A stretch of DNA of 64,000 nucleotides. Origin: Tenebrio molitor (taxonomy: Eukaryota; Arthropoda; Insecta; Coleoptera; Tenebrionidae). Position 1 is the stretch's first letter; every line of letters begins with the position of its first letter. The stretch is taken from the NCBI RefSeq assembly GCF_963966145.1, contig NC_091053.1, positions 16,554,001 through 16,618,000 of the forward strand, written 5' to 3'. The position numbers were made by a program, and so were the translations under genes. Positions 11,801 to 21,390 of this stretch are shown one piece after another. A model generated the notes under the pieces. It did no database searches. It was given only the letters and a program-made list of their open reading frames with translations, and was not told the DNA's origin.

Positions 11801-12925
11801 AAATGTAGAGCACGTGCTAATCAATCAGTTTGGTGGTTGGGCTTAGCCACACAAATCGAAAATTTGGTACGAAATTGTCCTAATTGCGTAGAAGAGAGAG
11901 TAAATAAAAAAGAATCTTTCGTAAAAGATGCATTTCCGGACAGACCATGGCAAAAAATTGCGTTAGATCTTTTCAAATGTAAAAATTGGTTTCTTATCAT
12001 AACCGATTATTATTCTAGATTCATAGAAATTTTCCAGTTGGATAATGATTTTTCAAGTAAAAAGGTAATAAATTCTTTGTTATCGGTGATAGGAAGGTTT
12101 GGTATTCCTGATACGGTTTGTACTGACGGAGGGCCACAATTCAGGTGGGAGTTTCAAGAGTTTTTAAAAGAATTTAATATTAATCATAGAGTATCTAGTC
12201 CACATTACGCACAATCCAACGGGGCGGTAGAAGCAGCTGTTAAAGTAGCAAAAAATTTAATAAAAAAGAACGGGTTGGAGACAAAGCAGTTGCAATTAGC
12301 TCTGTTAGCATACAGATCAACTCCTCTTGAGTGCGGTTTTTCTCCTTCGGAGCTTTTGTTGGCCAGGAAAATAAAAACTTTTGTGCCTCTTTTGCCTTCA
12401 AAATTAAATAAAATAATTGACACAAGTTCAGTAAAAGTAACGCAAAAGAAGGGAAAAGAGAAGCAGGAAAGGAACTATAATAAAAGGCATAGGGTAAAAG
12501 ATCTAAGTGAACTAGGGGAAAATGACTCGGTATGGGTAACTGATCTAAGACAATATGGTAAAATTGTTAAAAAGACAGATGAACCTCGTTCATATATTGT
12601 TAAAACAGATTCAGGGACTTATCGTAGAAATAGATGGCATTTGATTTCAGCGCCTTATGTTCCATATAAAAAAGAATTTAGTTTAATAAATCCCGAAAAT
12701 ATAGAAAATAGTAATAATACAAATGTACCAGCTACTACATCAACAGAACCCGAAATTGTTGACTTAGGAGCTGAAAGTTCTATCATAAATGTAGAAAATC
12801 CTATTGTAAATGTAGAAAATCGTGATGAAACCACGTTTGTCCAAGAGAGTAACGATAGTGGTTTTGTTCCGAGAAGATCTCAACGAATTACATCTCAACC
12901 AGCTTGGATGAGGGATTATGTTTAA
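8888..12925 (+). CDS. Gag-Pol polyprotein, Ty3/gypsy-like
   Basis: A single frame of 1345 codons encodes structural and enzymatic proteins of the retrotransposon. In order: a gag region; two CCHC zinc knuckles (C-x2-C-x4-H-x4-C, residues about 225-260); aspartic protease with F-L-V-D-T-G-A-D near residue 312; reverse transcriptase with V-I-H-I-D-D-I-L at about 590-597; RNase H beginning S-A-D-A-S-S near 739; integrase with an H-x3-H...C-x2-C zinc motif near 964-1000 and the T-D-G-G-P-Q-F catalytic motif near 1079, followed by an S-N-G-A-V-E-A-A block. Gag and pol are fused in one frame without a shift. Start chosen as the first ATG after the left LTR and primer site. No stop or frameshift was found, so it could be active. 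It most resembles arthropod K02A2.6-like gypsy proteins by domain order. Confidence 0.93.
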   Translation: MAAEEVVPGAALNLSLNVSPPEKFCFTRPESWTQWKKRFERYLIVSGLSNRTDDEKINVLLYLMGEESEEILLQFAEVPTNYALTVRAFDKYFIPKKNVIFERYKFNSRTQKEGESVDSFITALHGLAEYCEYGALKEELIRDRIVVGMSDTKTSETIQLRGEVQLAEVVMMARRAENQQKQNQVLRLENKTIAAVSSNKWQMSKQQSNSKVNANPSTPNSKGVCGYCGRHMHERDKCPAKEAKCNLCGKKGHYSRVCRKKKEVKSITVESSNGNEANELLLGSIWKGGINKQWYANVFVKELKKSVPFLVDTGADINCLPLDLLNNSQKIEQCTEVVSGPDGSKLDLVGKTKLMLKFKEISAVSEVYVFRNLKVPILGRTGLSQLKLIQFSQGHLVGHVSQLENLNIETIAVQYPGIFNGLGVYKDEIKINISSDAEPFVQSVPRVVPIALRKPLEKEIDRLLKLGVIVPVEEHTSWVAPIVVVPKGNDIRLCCDYTRLNKSVLRPHFPIPKVESTLARLKDSKFFSKLDASSGFYQIKLDKESQRLTTFITPFGRYMFTRLPFGISCAPEFFSQKFTSILSDIKEGVVIHIDDILVHAATREDHDDKLKEVLKRIHDAGITLNRGKCEIGVKEVKYLGYVVSEKGLTIDPSRVEAIVNMPSPTNKKEVLQILGMINFVDKFIPQKSHLLEPLTALLRKDVEFVWEITQQKALDEAKHILTKAPNLSFFDLEKQIIVSADASSFGLGAALFQVNSEGVREVVAFASRTLTKTESRYAQIEKEALGLTWACEKFKEYIMGLNVVLETDHKPLLQILQTKNLDELTPRLQRFRIRLMRYTYSVKYTKGTELLVADALSRNPIKLQPTDEELGAEIEAHVNQVIRVLPCKDKYLLKIAETQSNDSVCRKLIEYYHLGWPEKSKLPDELLPYYQYRNDFSQAEGFLLKGTRLVIPSSLQLEIINFIHNGHQGIVKCRARANQSVWWLGLATQIENLVRNCPNCVEERVNKKESFVKDAFPDRPWQKIALDLFKCKNWFLIITDYYSRFIEIFQLDNDFSSKKVINSLLSVIGRFGIPDTVCTDGGPQFRWEFQEFLKEFNINHRVSSPHYAQSNGAVEAAVKVAKNLIKKNGLETKQLQLALLAYRSTPLECGFSPSELLLARKIKTFVPLLPSKLNKIIDTSSVKVTQKKGKEKQERNYNKRHRVKDLSELGENDSVWVTDLRQYGKIVKKTDEPRSYIVKTDSGTYRRNRWHLISAPYVPYKKEFSLINPENIENSNNTNVPATTSTEPEIVDLGAESSIINVENPIVNVENRDETTFVQESNDSGFVPRRSQRITSQPAWMRDYV

Positions 12926-12937
12926 AAAAAAAAAGGA

Positions 12938-13076
12938 TGTATTGTTGGTTGCCTATGACACGTAGGCGACCTCCCCCGCAGTCTTGGGCAAGACCAGCAC
13001 AAGATGGCGAACGCAGAAAAAACGTTATATTGAATCATAAAGCAACAGTTTTATTTCCAAAAGACATAACGTAACA
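12938..13076 (+). repeat. 3' LTR
   Basis: Identical to the 5' LTR. Directly preceded by the polypurine tract and followed by GGTTT. Confidence 0.95.
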
Positions 13077-14203
13077 GGTTTGATATGCTTTCTTGTCAAA
13101 AATTTAACTGGTTTGATAATCATATCCTTTTGTAGGTTGTATATATTTTTTAGGTAAGTAGATGAAATTATACCATTACTGTCTGCCATATCATGATTTA
13201 AAAATATATTCCGTGCATTTTTAATAGCATGGCAATAATCAAATGACATGAATAATTTCAGTCCTTCTACAATGGGATGAGGAATGCTTGTTTTCAAAGA
13301 ACCATTGCCAAAATGACGAAAGAGTGCTACATTTGATTTGTGATTGTCACCAACTAATCGAATAATATTAAAACCACAACCAGTGACCACCTGAAGTATA
13401 TTCTTTGTAATTTCATATAGCCGTTTCCCAGTTATGCTTCTGCTGAAGTAGTAAGCAGCAGGGATTGTGTATTTTGTACAAAATCCGTGGATTACGAAAC
13501 AGAGCAATTTATTTGCCAAGTGCGGCTTTTTACCGATGTAATTTTCATTGCTTGTATTTTCCAAACCATAAAACCTATCTTCTGTTCTACTGTAGCACAT
13601 GCGGTCCTTTATGGCCATTTCGTCAAAGATGAGAGACACCATACGTTCTTTTGGATCTTGATATTTAGCTGCCTCAATCATAAGTCTTTGTCTTATAAGC
13701 GTCGTGATACCAACTCCATGGCTTACACAAGCAACGTATTTTGCCATGGTGGAGCGGCAGGGAGTTCGAATAAACAATCTCCTACCCAACTCGTAACCTT
13801 TCGGAGAAGCAAAACGCCATGTAACACACGCTCTAATTGTCATTTCTGACCATCTGGGACATTTTAAATTATAATTATGTATCTGTTCTAAAATAAATAT
13901 GGCTTTGAGATCGTTATTATTTGCATTTTCTTGTATTAATTTTATCTTTGATATATTTTTAAACTCATCAAAAAATGTTTGCAACTGTTGCTTGTTCTCA
14001 TTAAGTGAATTTATCTTTTTTTGTAAAACACTATTTTCCTTTTTCAATGCAGCAATTTCAACATCACGCAAATTTACCTGGACTGCAATATCATTTCTCT
14101 ATAAATTCAAAATGTGTTACAGAATGTATTATTAAAAAAATTGATTACGGTACCGGCTTATCTAACTTATTTTGTAAAATATCAATTCTGTCTTTATATT
14201 GCT

Positions 14204-14713
14204 TGCACAATATCTCCAATTCCGAAATCCTCAGTTTATTTACGGGGCATTGGTCTGGTATTTTATGATGCTATAAAAAAATTAAAGGAAATAAGGGAAA
14301 AGGTATACCGCAACTTACTACTTTTTCTTCGTGTGGGACGGGAATAGGACTTGGAAGGATTTGATTATTATTTATTGGATTGCACAATATCTCCAATTCA
14401 GATATCCTCACTTTATTTAAAGGACATTGATCTGGTATTTTATGATGCTATAAAAAAATTAAAGGAAATTAGGGAAAAGGTTTACCGCAACTTACTACTT
14501 TTTCTTCGTGTGGGACGGGAATAGGACTTGGAAGGTTTTGATCATTATTTATTGGTTTGCACAATTTCTCCAATTCTGAAATCCTCACTTTATTTACAGG
14601 ACATTGGTCTGGTATTTTGTGATGCTATAAAAGAATTAAAGGAAATTAGGGAAAAGGTATACCGCAGCTTACTACTTTTTCTTCGTATGGGACGGGAATA
14701 GGACTTGGAAGGA
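14204..14713 (-). repeat. three 177-bp tandem copies, each an exon plus intron
   Basis: TGCACAAT(A/T)T occurs at 14,204, 14,381 and 14,558, giving an exact 177-bp period. On the minus strand each unit is a 54-bp intron plus an exon: 123 nt in the upper two copies, 101 nt in the lowest, whose end joins a different continuation. The encoded block begins D-Q-C-P-V-N-K-x-R-I-S-E-L-E and ends P-S-P-I-P-V-P-H-E-E-K-V-V-S-C-G. The 123-nt exon is a multiple of three, so gain or loss of copies keeps the transposase frame. Donor GGTATACC or GGTAAACC and acceptor ATACCAG are kept in all copies. Confidence 0.88.
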
Positions 14714-15394
14714 TTCGATCAGAACCCGAAGCAACATGTTTCCTAATTTTAGGAACTGCGGTTTTTTTTAATCTGCACCGTCCCATTGAATCAAAAAAAT
14801 AATCTTCTCGATCGAAATGCAAAATACATACTTTTGACCTCTCCGATGCAGGTTTAAAATCTTCTTAGGTACATAAAATGGGTATAAATATATTTAATAC
14901 AATATTACATTTATTAAATCACAATTTATAGTAGATAAATATAAAAACCTTTCAAATTTTCGCCGGTAGTAATGCTACTTATCCACAAAAAACGCTTATG
15001 TTTGTCGCCCGGAAATTCGTGATACGTGACCATTGGATTTGAATTTAAACAGGAGGGGATACAACAAAACATCTTTTAAATTACTACAACAACTCTATTA
15101 CTATCAAAAAACAAGAATAACTAAGGCACTTCAATTTAAACTAGACGCTATTTAGTTCACAGAACACGTATTTAGCTGTCAGTCAAGTGATAACTAGCGC
15201 CACACTAGTGCCACGGCAAAAATTGGAATTACTCGATATTTTGAAAACTTGCTTACTTGGCAGGCTTTTATAATCAACGCAGGCGACGTTTTCTAACCTG
15301 TTACTTCTAAAAACGAATAACAGGTGGCAACTGCTACAACTAAATAACTGTTGTAAAATAACAGGTTGCTAAATAACAACACATCCCTACTGGT

Positions 15395-15940
15395 TAGTGT
15401 TGGGCATAATCGATATATTTCCATAATCGAATTAATCGAAATAATCGCTTTGTATAATCGAATGATCATTCGGATTGTCCGATTATGAATGATCCGCATG
15501 CGCAGTTGCTTTGAATAACGAGTGATATTCGGATGGACCATTATGAATGATACCAAGGCGGTCTCATGATACGCAAATTTCAATTTTCACATCAAGTTCT
15601 TTTTTGGAATCTTAGTGAAATAAACGAAACTAATCTCTGCTACCCTTACTATTGCGGGAAGAAATAAAATCACTAGATTAAAACAATGAGAACCAAATGA
15701 CAGAACCACCGAATGAATGTCTCGTAATAGAGTGGTCGGGTCGAGTCGTATCGAGTGATCTGGAGTGATCGGGTCGAGTCGTATCGAGTGATCATTCGTT
15801 TTACCATCCAGTTCTCGACTTCTCGGAATATTCTAACGAATTATTTTAACGAATGATAATCGAAGAGCATAATCGAATGATCGATTATTCGGCTATAATC
15901 GATATATTTCGATTATATCACTCATAATCGCCCAACACTA
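15395..15940. mobile_element. hAT-type MITE inside the P-like element's target duplication
   Basis: The ends TAGTGTTGGGC and GCCCAACACTA are inverted. The 8-bp duplication CTACTGGT flanks both sides (15,387-15,394 and 15,941-15,948). The body is rich in ATAATCGA-type words and has no coding frame. TAGTGTTGGGC-like ends are typical of hAT elements. Confidence 0.88.
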
Positions 15941-15949
15941 CTACTGGTG

Positions 15950-16693
15950 AGTGGTCTTTGGGAAATTTTCAGCCGTCAAGTTGAATTTAGGGATCTTTGA
16001 AAGTTCCAATGGAAAAGTGCGTTGGTAGTTGTTGAAAAATATTCAAATATTACAATAATGTACTTACAGAGACGCCGCAAACTCTTTCTATTTATTATTT
16101 TCCGGGTTAAATTGCTCATCATTCGTACGCACCGAGACGACCGAGACATAACCTCAAACGTGTCATCTTCATATCGCATCGTTTTCTAAAATTTTAATAA
16201 CTTGCTTGGGAATTTCAAAATGTTCTAGGCCGGCCACACACTTTCCGGTCAAATTTAGTCCGGTTTATGGTTTAAGAATCCGGTTAATTTTTCACACCCA
16301 AACTTCTTGGGAATATTGCCCGGCACGGGACGGGAATAATGTTCGGTCGACGGTCGGATTGACCGACGACGGACGCCGATAATTTTCATATCGAGAACTG
16401 TTAAATTTAAGAATCGATGTGTACGGCTTATATATTTACATTTCGCGACATAAGATCGTGAGATTTGGACATGAATGCTTGACGAAGATTCTGAATCTGA
16501 ATGACAGCGATGACAGTTAATATTTGATTTACACGACACACAAATTTGATGGGAAAAGTAAAACTTACAAAGCTACCCATGGCTTGCTTGATCGCATCGA
16601 CCACTCACCAAGATAAAGAATGGAGTATAGCTCCAATATGAGATTCATAATAATTATGTTCTATTGTTATAAAGATAGGTACCTAAGTACAGT
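15950..16693. other. intergenic, no supported gene
   Basis: Short minus-strand frames only, with no recognisable domain. AT-rich with a slightly GC-richer patch around 16,310-16,380. Unassigned. Confidence 0.4.
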
Positions 16694-17235
16694 ATAGAGA
16701 TGAGCGTCCGGTGATTTTTCAAGAGCGTCGTTCCTGGTGACCGTGATTTCTCAGTCACCGTGATTTCAAACAGTTACCGTGATCACTGATCACGACTAAT
16801 TTTTACAGGAAATCGTTATCGCTAAATCACTCAATACACATATTTGATGGAGTTACTTTAGTCGCAGTTATTTTAAGCTGTTTATAAACTATAATTTAAA
16901 AGATAATTATTAATGTATCATGAACAGAACAGGTACGTTATCAATCCAGATTTAGCTTGGCAAAAATTGCTACCTTTCAGTAAGATAGCTTTTGTTTTGT
17001 AATAGTGCCAGATGGTAATAACATTTCAGATTACAGAATTCTGTACAATTTCTATTTTGTTGTCGGGTAACGACAAGCAAGTAACTGCATAATAACCAGC
17101 GATTTAAGAATTTAAGAAAATATGTAGTGAAATCACTAATCACGGTTACTTCGAATATTTGATCACGGTGGTTCTACTCGTGATTTCCGAGTCACGGTGA
17201 TAAAATCACCGGTAGTGAAATATCGCTCATCTCTA
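16694..17235. mobile_element. MITE with TAGAGATGAGCG termini
   Basis: The ends TAGAGATGAGCG (16,694) and CGCTCATCTCTA (17,235) are inverted, and subterminal GTCACCGTGATT-like words recur inverted near both ends. The termini look hAT-like, but I could not find a matching target duplication. Confidence 0.7.
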
Positions 17236-17305
17236 GTCGACGTACATGCGGCACATGCGCATATTGGGATTGAACCCAGTGAACGGCATAGAAGATACAT
17301 TTTCT

Positions 17306-18546
17306 CAGTGGCGGCTCGTCAGGGTAGGCAAGGTAGGCGCCGCCTACCCAGACTTTGCCAAAGATATAAATTTATTCAAGTTAAAATTTATTAATACATA
17401 AATATAATTTAATAACTCTGAAATGTAATTTTTAATTTTTGTTTGTCTACATTATCGAATGTTTTATCCATTAGCAGCGCGCAATGAATCTCCGCCAATA
17501 ACTTTTCACTGTCTACCAATACTTGGGCTTGAATCATGTGTGCTACGCTATCGTAAGCGAGGGCAGGCGACTGCACGCCTAAGCTAAATTTCATCTGAAT
17601 TTTGCGAACGTGAGAGATTACCCTCTCTCTCTCTCTTTTCTCTTTACACTGTGTCAGAGTGAAATTGACGTGAGGGCAAAATATGTCAATATAGCGTTTA
17701 GAAGGCAACTGGATCGGTTGCCTTTGCGGCTTTCCCACCGATTCGTTTTCTACCTAGTCTGGGGCGCATGAGTTGTTGCTTCATTTTCTTCAAAATTCAG
17801 ATGATTTTACAGATGTTATAATAAGTACATTTTCATTTATAAAGGATAGACATTTACGAAAAGTAGGTAACTTGGTATGTATTGTTAACTTGTATAAACC
17901 TCGTGACAAATTAATCAAGGAAAGAAATAAAATCAACTTACTTTTCATTAATAAGCAAACTTGTAACTTGTAACTATTAGTATTATTATAAGTTACTGAA
18001 TAGTAGTTTTGTAAACATATACCAAAAACATTAATTAATATCTACTGGTGTCAAATTATGTACATAGCCCGTTCGTTAGAAACTTTCTGATTTCCCAAAA
18101 TCGTATTAATATGAAAATTGGTGGCCGACTATAATCGACTGCTCCAAGCTGAAATAAAATATTTTCAAAAAGGCGACACTTCCGGAAATACCGGAAATCG
18201 ACGTCATCTTTGTTTTTTTAAATAGAAAGGCCCCATTTTAATTATAAATTTGGATTCTACGTTAAATTTTGAGTTTAGAACGTCCTTTTGTTAACACTTA
18301 TCTGTCATCGTTTTTGACCCACGTCATCTTCTTCTCTAAAAAGCAGGGTTACATGGCTTCATTAAAAAAATATATCTTTTGAACAATTGCAAATAAATAA
18401 TTGTTTTTTTGTTTATCGAATTCCTGAAGGTTTGGTCGATCTTTTGCGCTATTAGTGACGTTTTTTTAATGTTTCATTCGCCGACTGCAATTTTCAAATT
18501 TATGTATTGCCGCCTACCTACACGAAGAGGGTACAAGCCGCCACTG
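17306..18546. mobile_element. hAT-like non-autonomous element, copy 3
   Basis: Begins CAGTGGCGGCTCGTC and ends ACAAGCCGCCACTG, flanked by perfect CATTTTCT duplications at 17,298-17,305 and 18,547-18,554. It has the same termini as the elements at 3810 and 18,627 but an unrelated interior. A minus-strand frame at 17,409-17,738 (109 codons) has no domain I recognise, so I do not call it a gene. Confidence 0.9.
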
Positions 18547-18626
18547 CATTTTCTATCTCATATTCTTGGCGACAGTTTTCACTTTTCAGCTTAAACACGC
18601 ATTCACACGCATTATAGTCATCCTAA

Positions 18627-20543
18627 CAGTGGCGGCTCCTCCGTAAAAATTAAAAGTGGGCCTTGGAAGACCTTGGAAATTAGTTTAAAACACACCACTT
18701 TTACAACATAGGTACGTTATTTACAGTGGCGGCTCCTCCGAGGAGGCAACGGAGGCAGTGCCTCCCCAAATAAAATTAAATAAAAAGAAAATAAAAAATA
18801 TAATACTTAATTAAATATTATATTAAATCATATTATTTATGAAGATATTTGCTTATAAATGATAATTATTCTCTTAAAAATGAGTTACAAGAAGATTTTA
18901 GCGGTTAGCATTTGTTGCTTTTGTCGGCCGGAGGCAGAGTTTAATTTAGCGCAGCATTGTTCGCCGCTAAGCGGACGAAAATGCATGGAAATGCGCCTAA
19001 CTAGCATCGAGGCTCTCGGAATAAATCGTTTTGTGCCCGAGAAATGACTTCGGCCGGAGGCTTGCCTTGTTTACAGACGTCACGATTCATGTACATATGA
19101 CCATCGCGGGAACGAACGCTGTTGGCTCTCGAACTGTAGCCGAGCTCTAACGAGTCTTGACTCTTGACTACGCACCGGTGTTCGTTTACAAGTGTAGATT
19201 GTAGGTGCTCGTTTGTTTTTGTTTTGGATTTGGAGTGGTGTTATTGGTCCCTGGTCAAAAGTCCGTGTTTTATTTATTTTTATATTGTTTAATAAAATGA
19301 ATGAAGATATGGAAATTAAAGAAATTGCGAAGATATTAGTGATTAATTGTTAAATCATCCATTTAGTTCATTGTCTTACGACAAATTGTAAAAAGTCAAG
19401 AACAGCCACAACCAAATTTAACCGGCCTTATATGCGTAAGTGGAAAGCAGAAACGGTAATTTAACACTACGTGGTTACGTGGTATCAGAAATGCACATGA
19501 CTCGTCGGAAGTGTGAACAAAAATTTATTGTTTTGTTGGCCTTGCATGCTATTTGCTGCTGAAACAGAAAACACGGTTTAGTCGCGTTTAAGATTTAATG
19601 ATCTTAAGAATATTGCCCTTTGTATCGAACGACACCAAAAATCAAAAGAGCACATCAAGTCAGCCGTAAAATTTCATTACAATACGAGCCAGATGCCTGA
19701 CCCACCCGCTTCACCCCGTACCTCGCCTTTTTGTGTGTAGTTTTGTTTATGTTAACGCACCCCGTCGAGGGTGTAAAGGAGTCTAGCTTCAGTCTTTGTG
19801 TTATATGTCGATAAGAAAGCACGTCTCATTTATGCTGTATTTGTTTTCATCTTTTGATGGCATTATAATAAATATTACAACTGATATTTTAAATGAGTCT
19901 TACAGTTAAGAAATTATTGGAAAAGTAATTAAAAAATCCTATATCTTTTAGATTTGAAGATATGGGGGCTCAAAAGGTGCAGCTTTGATCTCGTTTATTT
20001 TAAATATTAAAAAAGATTTTGACTACTTGTTTTTGACTAGCCAATGTTAAAATAATTCTGAATGATTGTGATCAGGTTTGCTTTACTTTATTATTTACAG
20101 TATTTCCAAGAAGTGACTTTATGTCGGTTTTACCTCAAATAACTTATGGCAACGTGGCTTTGATTTTTCTTTCTTATTTCCATGGATACAACAAAAATTA
20201 AATATTTATAGTGTAACAAATACCGTGCGATCAAATAAAAAAAAAAATCAGAGTAGGCGAAAATGGTGTTTTGAACCAATCAAAGCATCAGAATAGCACA
20301 ATCCAGGTAACTGGATTTTTTTTTTAATTGATCGCACGTTATGTAGGTTCATATCTTCTACAAAAAAGAAGATTGAACATTTTTACCTGATATTTTTACT
20401 TAACAACGTACTGGTAAGCTGTTCCGCGAATTTTGGGGCACCCGGTATAGTATATTTAAAAAAATTATTATTATGGTGTATTTATTATTACTATGTTGGT
20501 TCAAGTTTGCCTCCTCAACAATAAAACCCACGAGCCGCCACTG
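18627..20543. mobile_element. hAT-like element, copy 2, with captured flank of copy 1
   Basis: Outer duplication CATCCTAA at 18,619-18,626 and 20,544-20,551. The left side has two terminal repeats: CAGTGGCGGCTCCTCCG at 18,627-18,643 and again at 18,724. Between them, 18,644-18,723 is 80 bp identical to 3730-3809, which is the host DNA left of copy 1 including copy 1's own target duplication GTTATTTA. The body from 18,724 matches copy 1, and the right end CGAGCCGCCACTG is shared. No transposase frame is present. Confidence 0.88.
20222..20340. mobile_element. short MITE candidate in hAT copy 2
   Basis: CGTGCGATCAAAT and ATTGATCGCACG lie inverted about 95 bp apart, each followed inward by an A- or T-rich run. 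No clear target duplication and no coding capacity. Confidence 0.45.
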
Positions 20544-20760
20544 CATCCTAAGTTATATGTTTTACAGCCATTTAAAAAGCATTGTGTCGTTTTTGTTTAT
20601 TTTATTACAACCTAAATACACCAAAATAAGATTGCCAATGACTTAAATTAGCATTTCGTGGTCACTTAGGGTGTTTTGGAAAAGTTTTTGCACGAGTAAA
20701 GCTGTGAAACTAAAAAAAGTCGTATTCTAACCGCAAAGGTGGGTGTAACCATCATACATA

Positions 20761-21181
20761 TGTCGTAATTTTTCAACCGTCGATGTAAATTCGTTAAAAT
20801 CCGTTAGTCATAAGGAAATGTAGAAGTGTATTTGGTTATGAGTGAATGCTAATAGATTGATCGGAACGAATTAGTTTTAACAGAAAAGTTGTCGGTTAGG
20901 ATAGTCGGTTGGCTTCAACGGATTGTTTTTAGGTTTAAACATTTGATTGTTATTGGATTAGTAATTTTGGCCTTTGGAGCTAGAATGAATGTGACTGGTT
21001 GAATGAAATGGGGATGTATGAGTATAAAAGTAAGAGAGTTACAGTAAGTTGAAGAGAGAAATTGTGAATCTAAGACTGAGTAGACTTAAGAATTAGAGTT
21101 AAGAGTAATTCGAGTGTATGGAAATAATAAATCATCGTTCATAATAAATTCAGTGTTCGAAATTGATTAAACATCCTGACA
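20761..21181 (+). repeat. LTR-like block, left copy of an inverted pair
   Basis: Starts TGTCGTAATTTTT and ends ATCCTGACA, about 421 bp. Contains TATAAAAGTAAGAG near 21,023 and AATAATAAATC near 21,125. A similar block lies inverted at 23,917-24,360. About 90 bp beyond the TG...CA boundary (to about 21,270) is also shared, as expected for a leader following a 5' LTR. Confidence 0.55.
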
Positions 21182-21239
21182 AGAGCAAAGAAGAAAATAT
21201 TGCTACAGTTTAATCAAAAGTGTAAATTCAAAGAGGAAA

Positions 21240-21390
21240 AATATTTGTAACAATTTCAGAAGTGGAAGAAAGAGAAAAAAAATTATTGCAACAAGATCAG
21301 AAGTGGGATAGTTGTGAAGAAAATTATTGCAACAATTTCAGAAGTGGGATAGAGAAGAAAAAATTATTGCAACAAATGTAAATAAAGTTT
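21240..21390 (+). repeat. tandem repeat of about 46-50 bp
   Basis: The word ATTGCAACAA...TCAGAAGTGGGATAG recurs three times in a row just inside the left LTR-like block. Only the first unit has a counterpart in the inverted partner. Confidence 0.6.

Larger units (their letters stand above)
8701..13076 (+). mobile_element. complete Ty3/gypsy-like LTR retrotransposon
   Basis: The two LTRs (8701-8839 and 12,938-13,076; 139 bp, TG...CA) are identical at every base by my comparison and are bounded by GGTTT duplications. A primer-binding-site candidate TGGTGGCAGCGGTG begins at 8840, directly after the left LTR. A polypurine tract of A's ending GGA (12,924-12,937) abuts the right LTR. One uninterrupted gag-pol frame fills the interior and there is no env. 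It lies antisense to the transposase gene it interrupts. Identical LTRs imply a very recent insertion. The LTR is unusually short for a Ty3/gypsy element. Confidence 0.95.
7477..15072 (-). pseudogene. THAP-domain P-element transposase gene, interrupted by LTR retrotransposon
   Basis: Exons by splice signals: 15072-14949, 14863-14663, 14608-14486, 14431-14309, 14254-14154, then 14098-13077 continuing across the insertion at 8695-7477. Ignoring the inserted element and one copy of GGTTT, these sum to 2913 nt, i.e. 970 codons plus stop, with no internal stop. Exons 1-2 encode a THAP zinc finger: a C-x(3)-C motif near residue 4, Y-H-E-F-P, then C-I-L-H-F and L-K-K-x-A-V-P. Exons 3-5 are three copies of one unit. 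Exon 6 has a coiled-coil stretch and the P-type RNase H fold (S-L-I-F-D-E-M, L-V-G-D-N-H-K). The part below 8700 holds the C-terminal D-P-I-E-S-L-F-S-S-I-R segment. THAP9/P transposases cut and paste P-type transposons in the nucleus. As it stands the gene is broken by the insertion, but nothing else in it looks decayed. Confidence 0.85.
6321..15389. mobile_element. P-element-like (THAP) DNA transposon, nested insertions
   Basis: Proposed boundaries are inverted termini TAGGGATG (6321) and CATCCCTA (15,389). They are flanked by 8-bp duplications CTGGTGCG (6313-6320) and CTGGTGAG (15,944-15,951, once the MITE at 15,395-15,940 is discounted), which match at 7 of 8. P elements make 8-bp duplications. 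An exact 37-bp inverted pair lies further in at 7271-7307 and 15,254-15,290, and a weaker shared TGGCGCTAGTTATC block follows it. The interior carries a spliced THAP-type transposase gene on the minus strand and a 4.4-kb LTR retrotransposon inserted in it. The left arm also contains about 900 bp of extra sequence flanked by the 16-bp direct repeat CAAACTGTTATTTTCT (6332, 7255). The termini are short, so the outer boundary is less certain than the gene. Confidence 0.65.

Noticed and set aside
8701..13076. Endogenous retrovirus with envelope
   Set aside because: The single frame ends shortly after the integrase and a low-complexity tail, directly followed by the polypurine tract and LTR. There is no room or frame for env, so it is a plain LTR retrotransposon.
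17409..17738. 109-codon minus-strand frame in hAT copy 3
   Set aside because: No zinc finger or catalytic motif of hAT transposases, and no partner exon found. Kept only as a note within the element.
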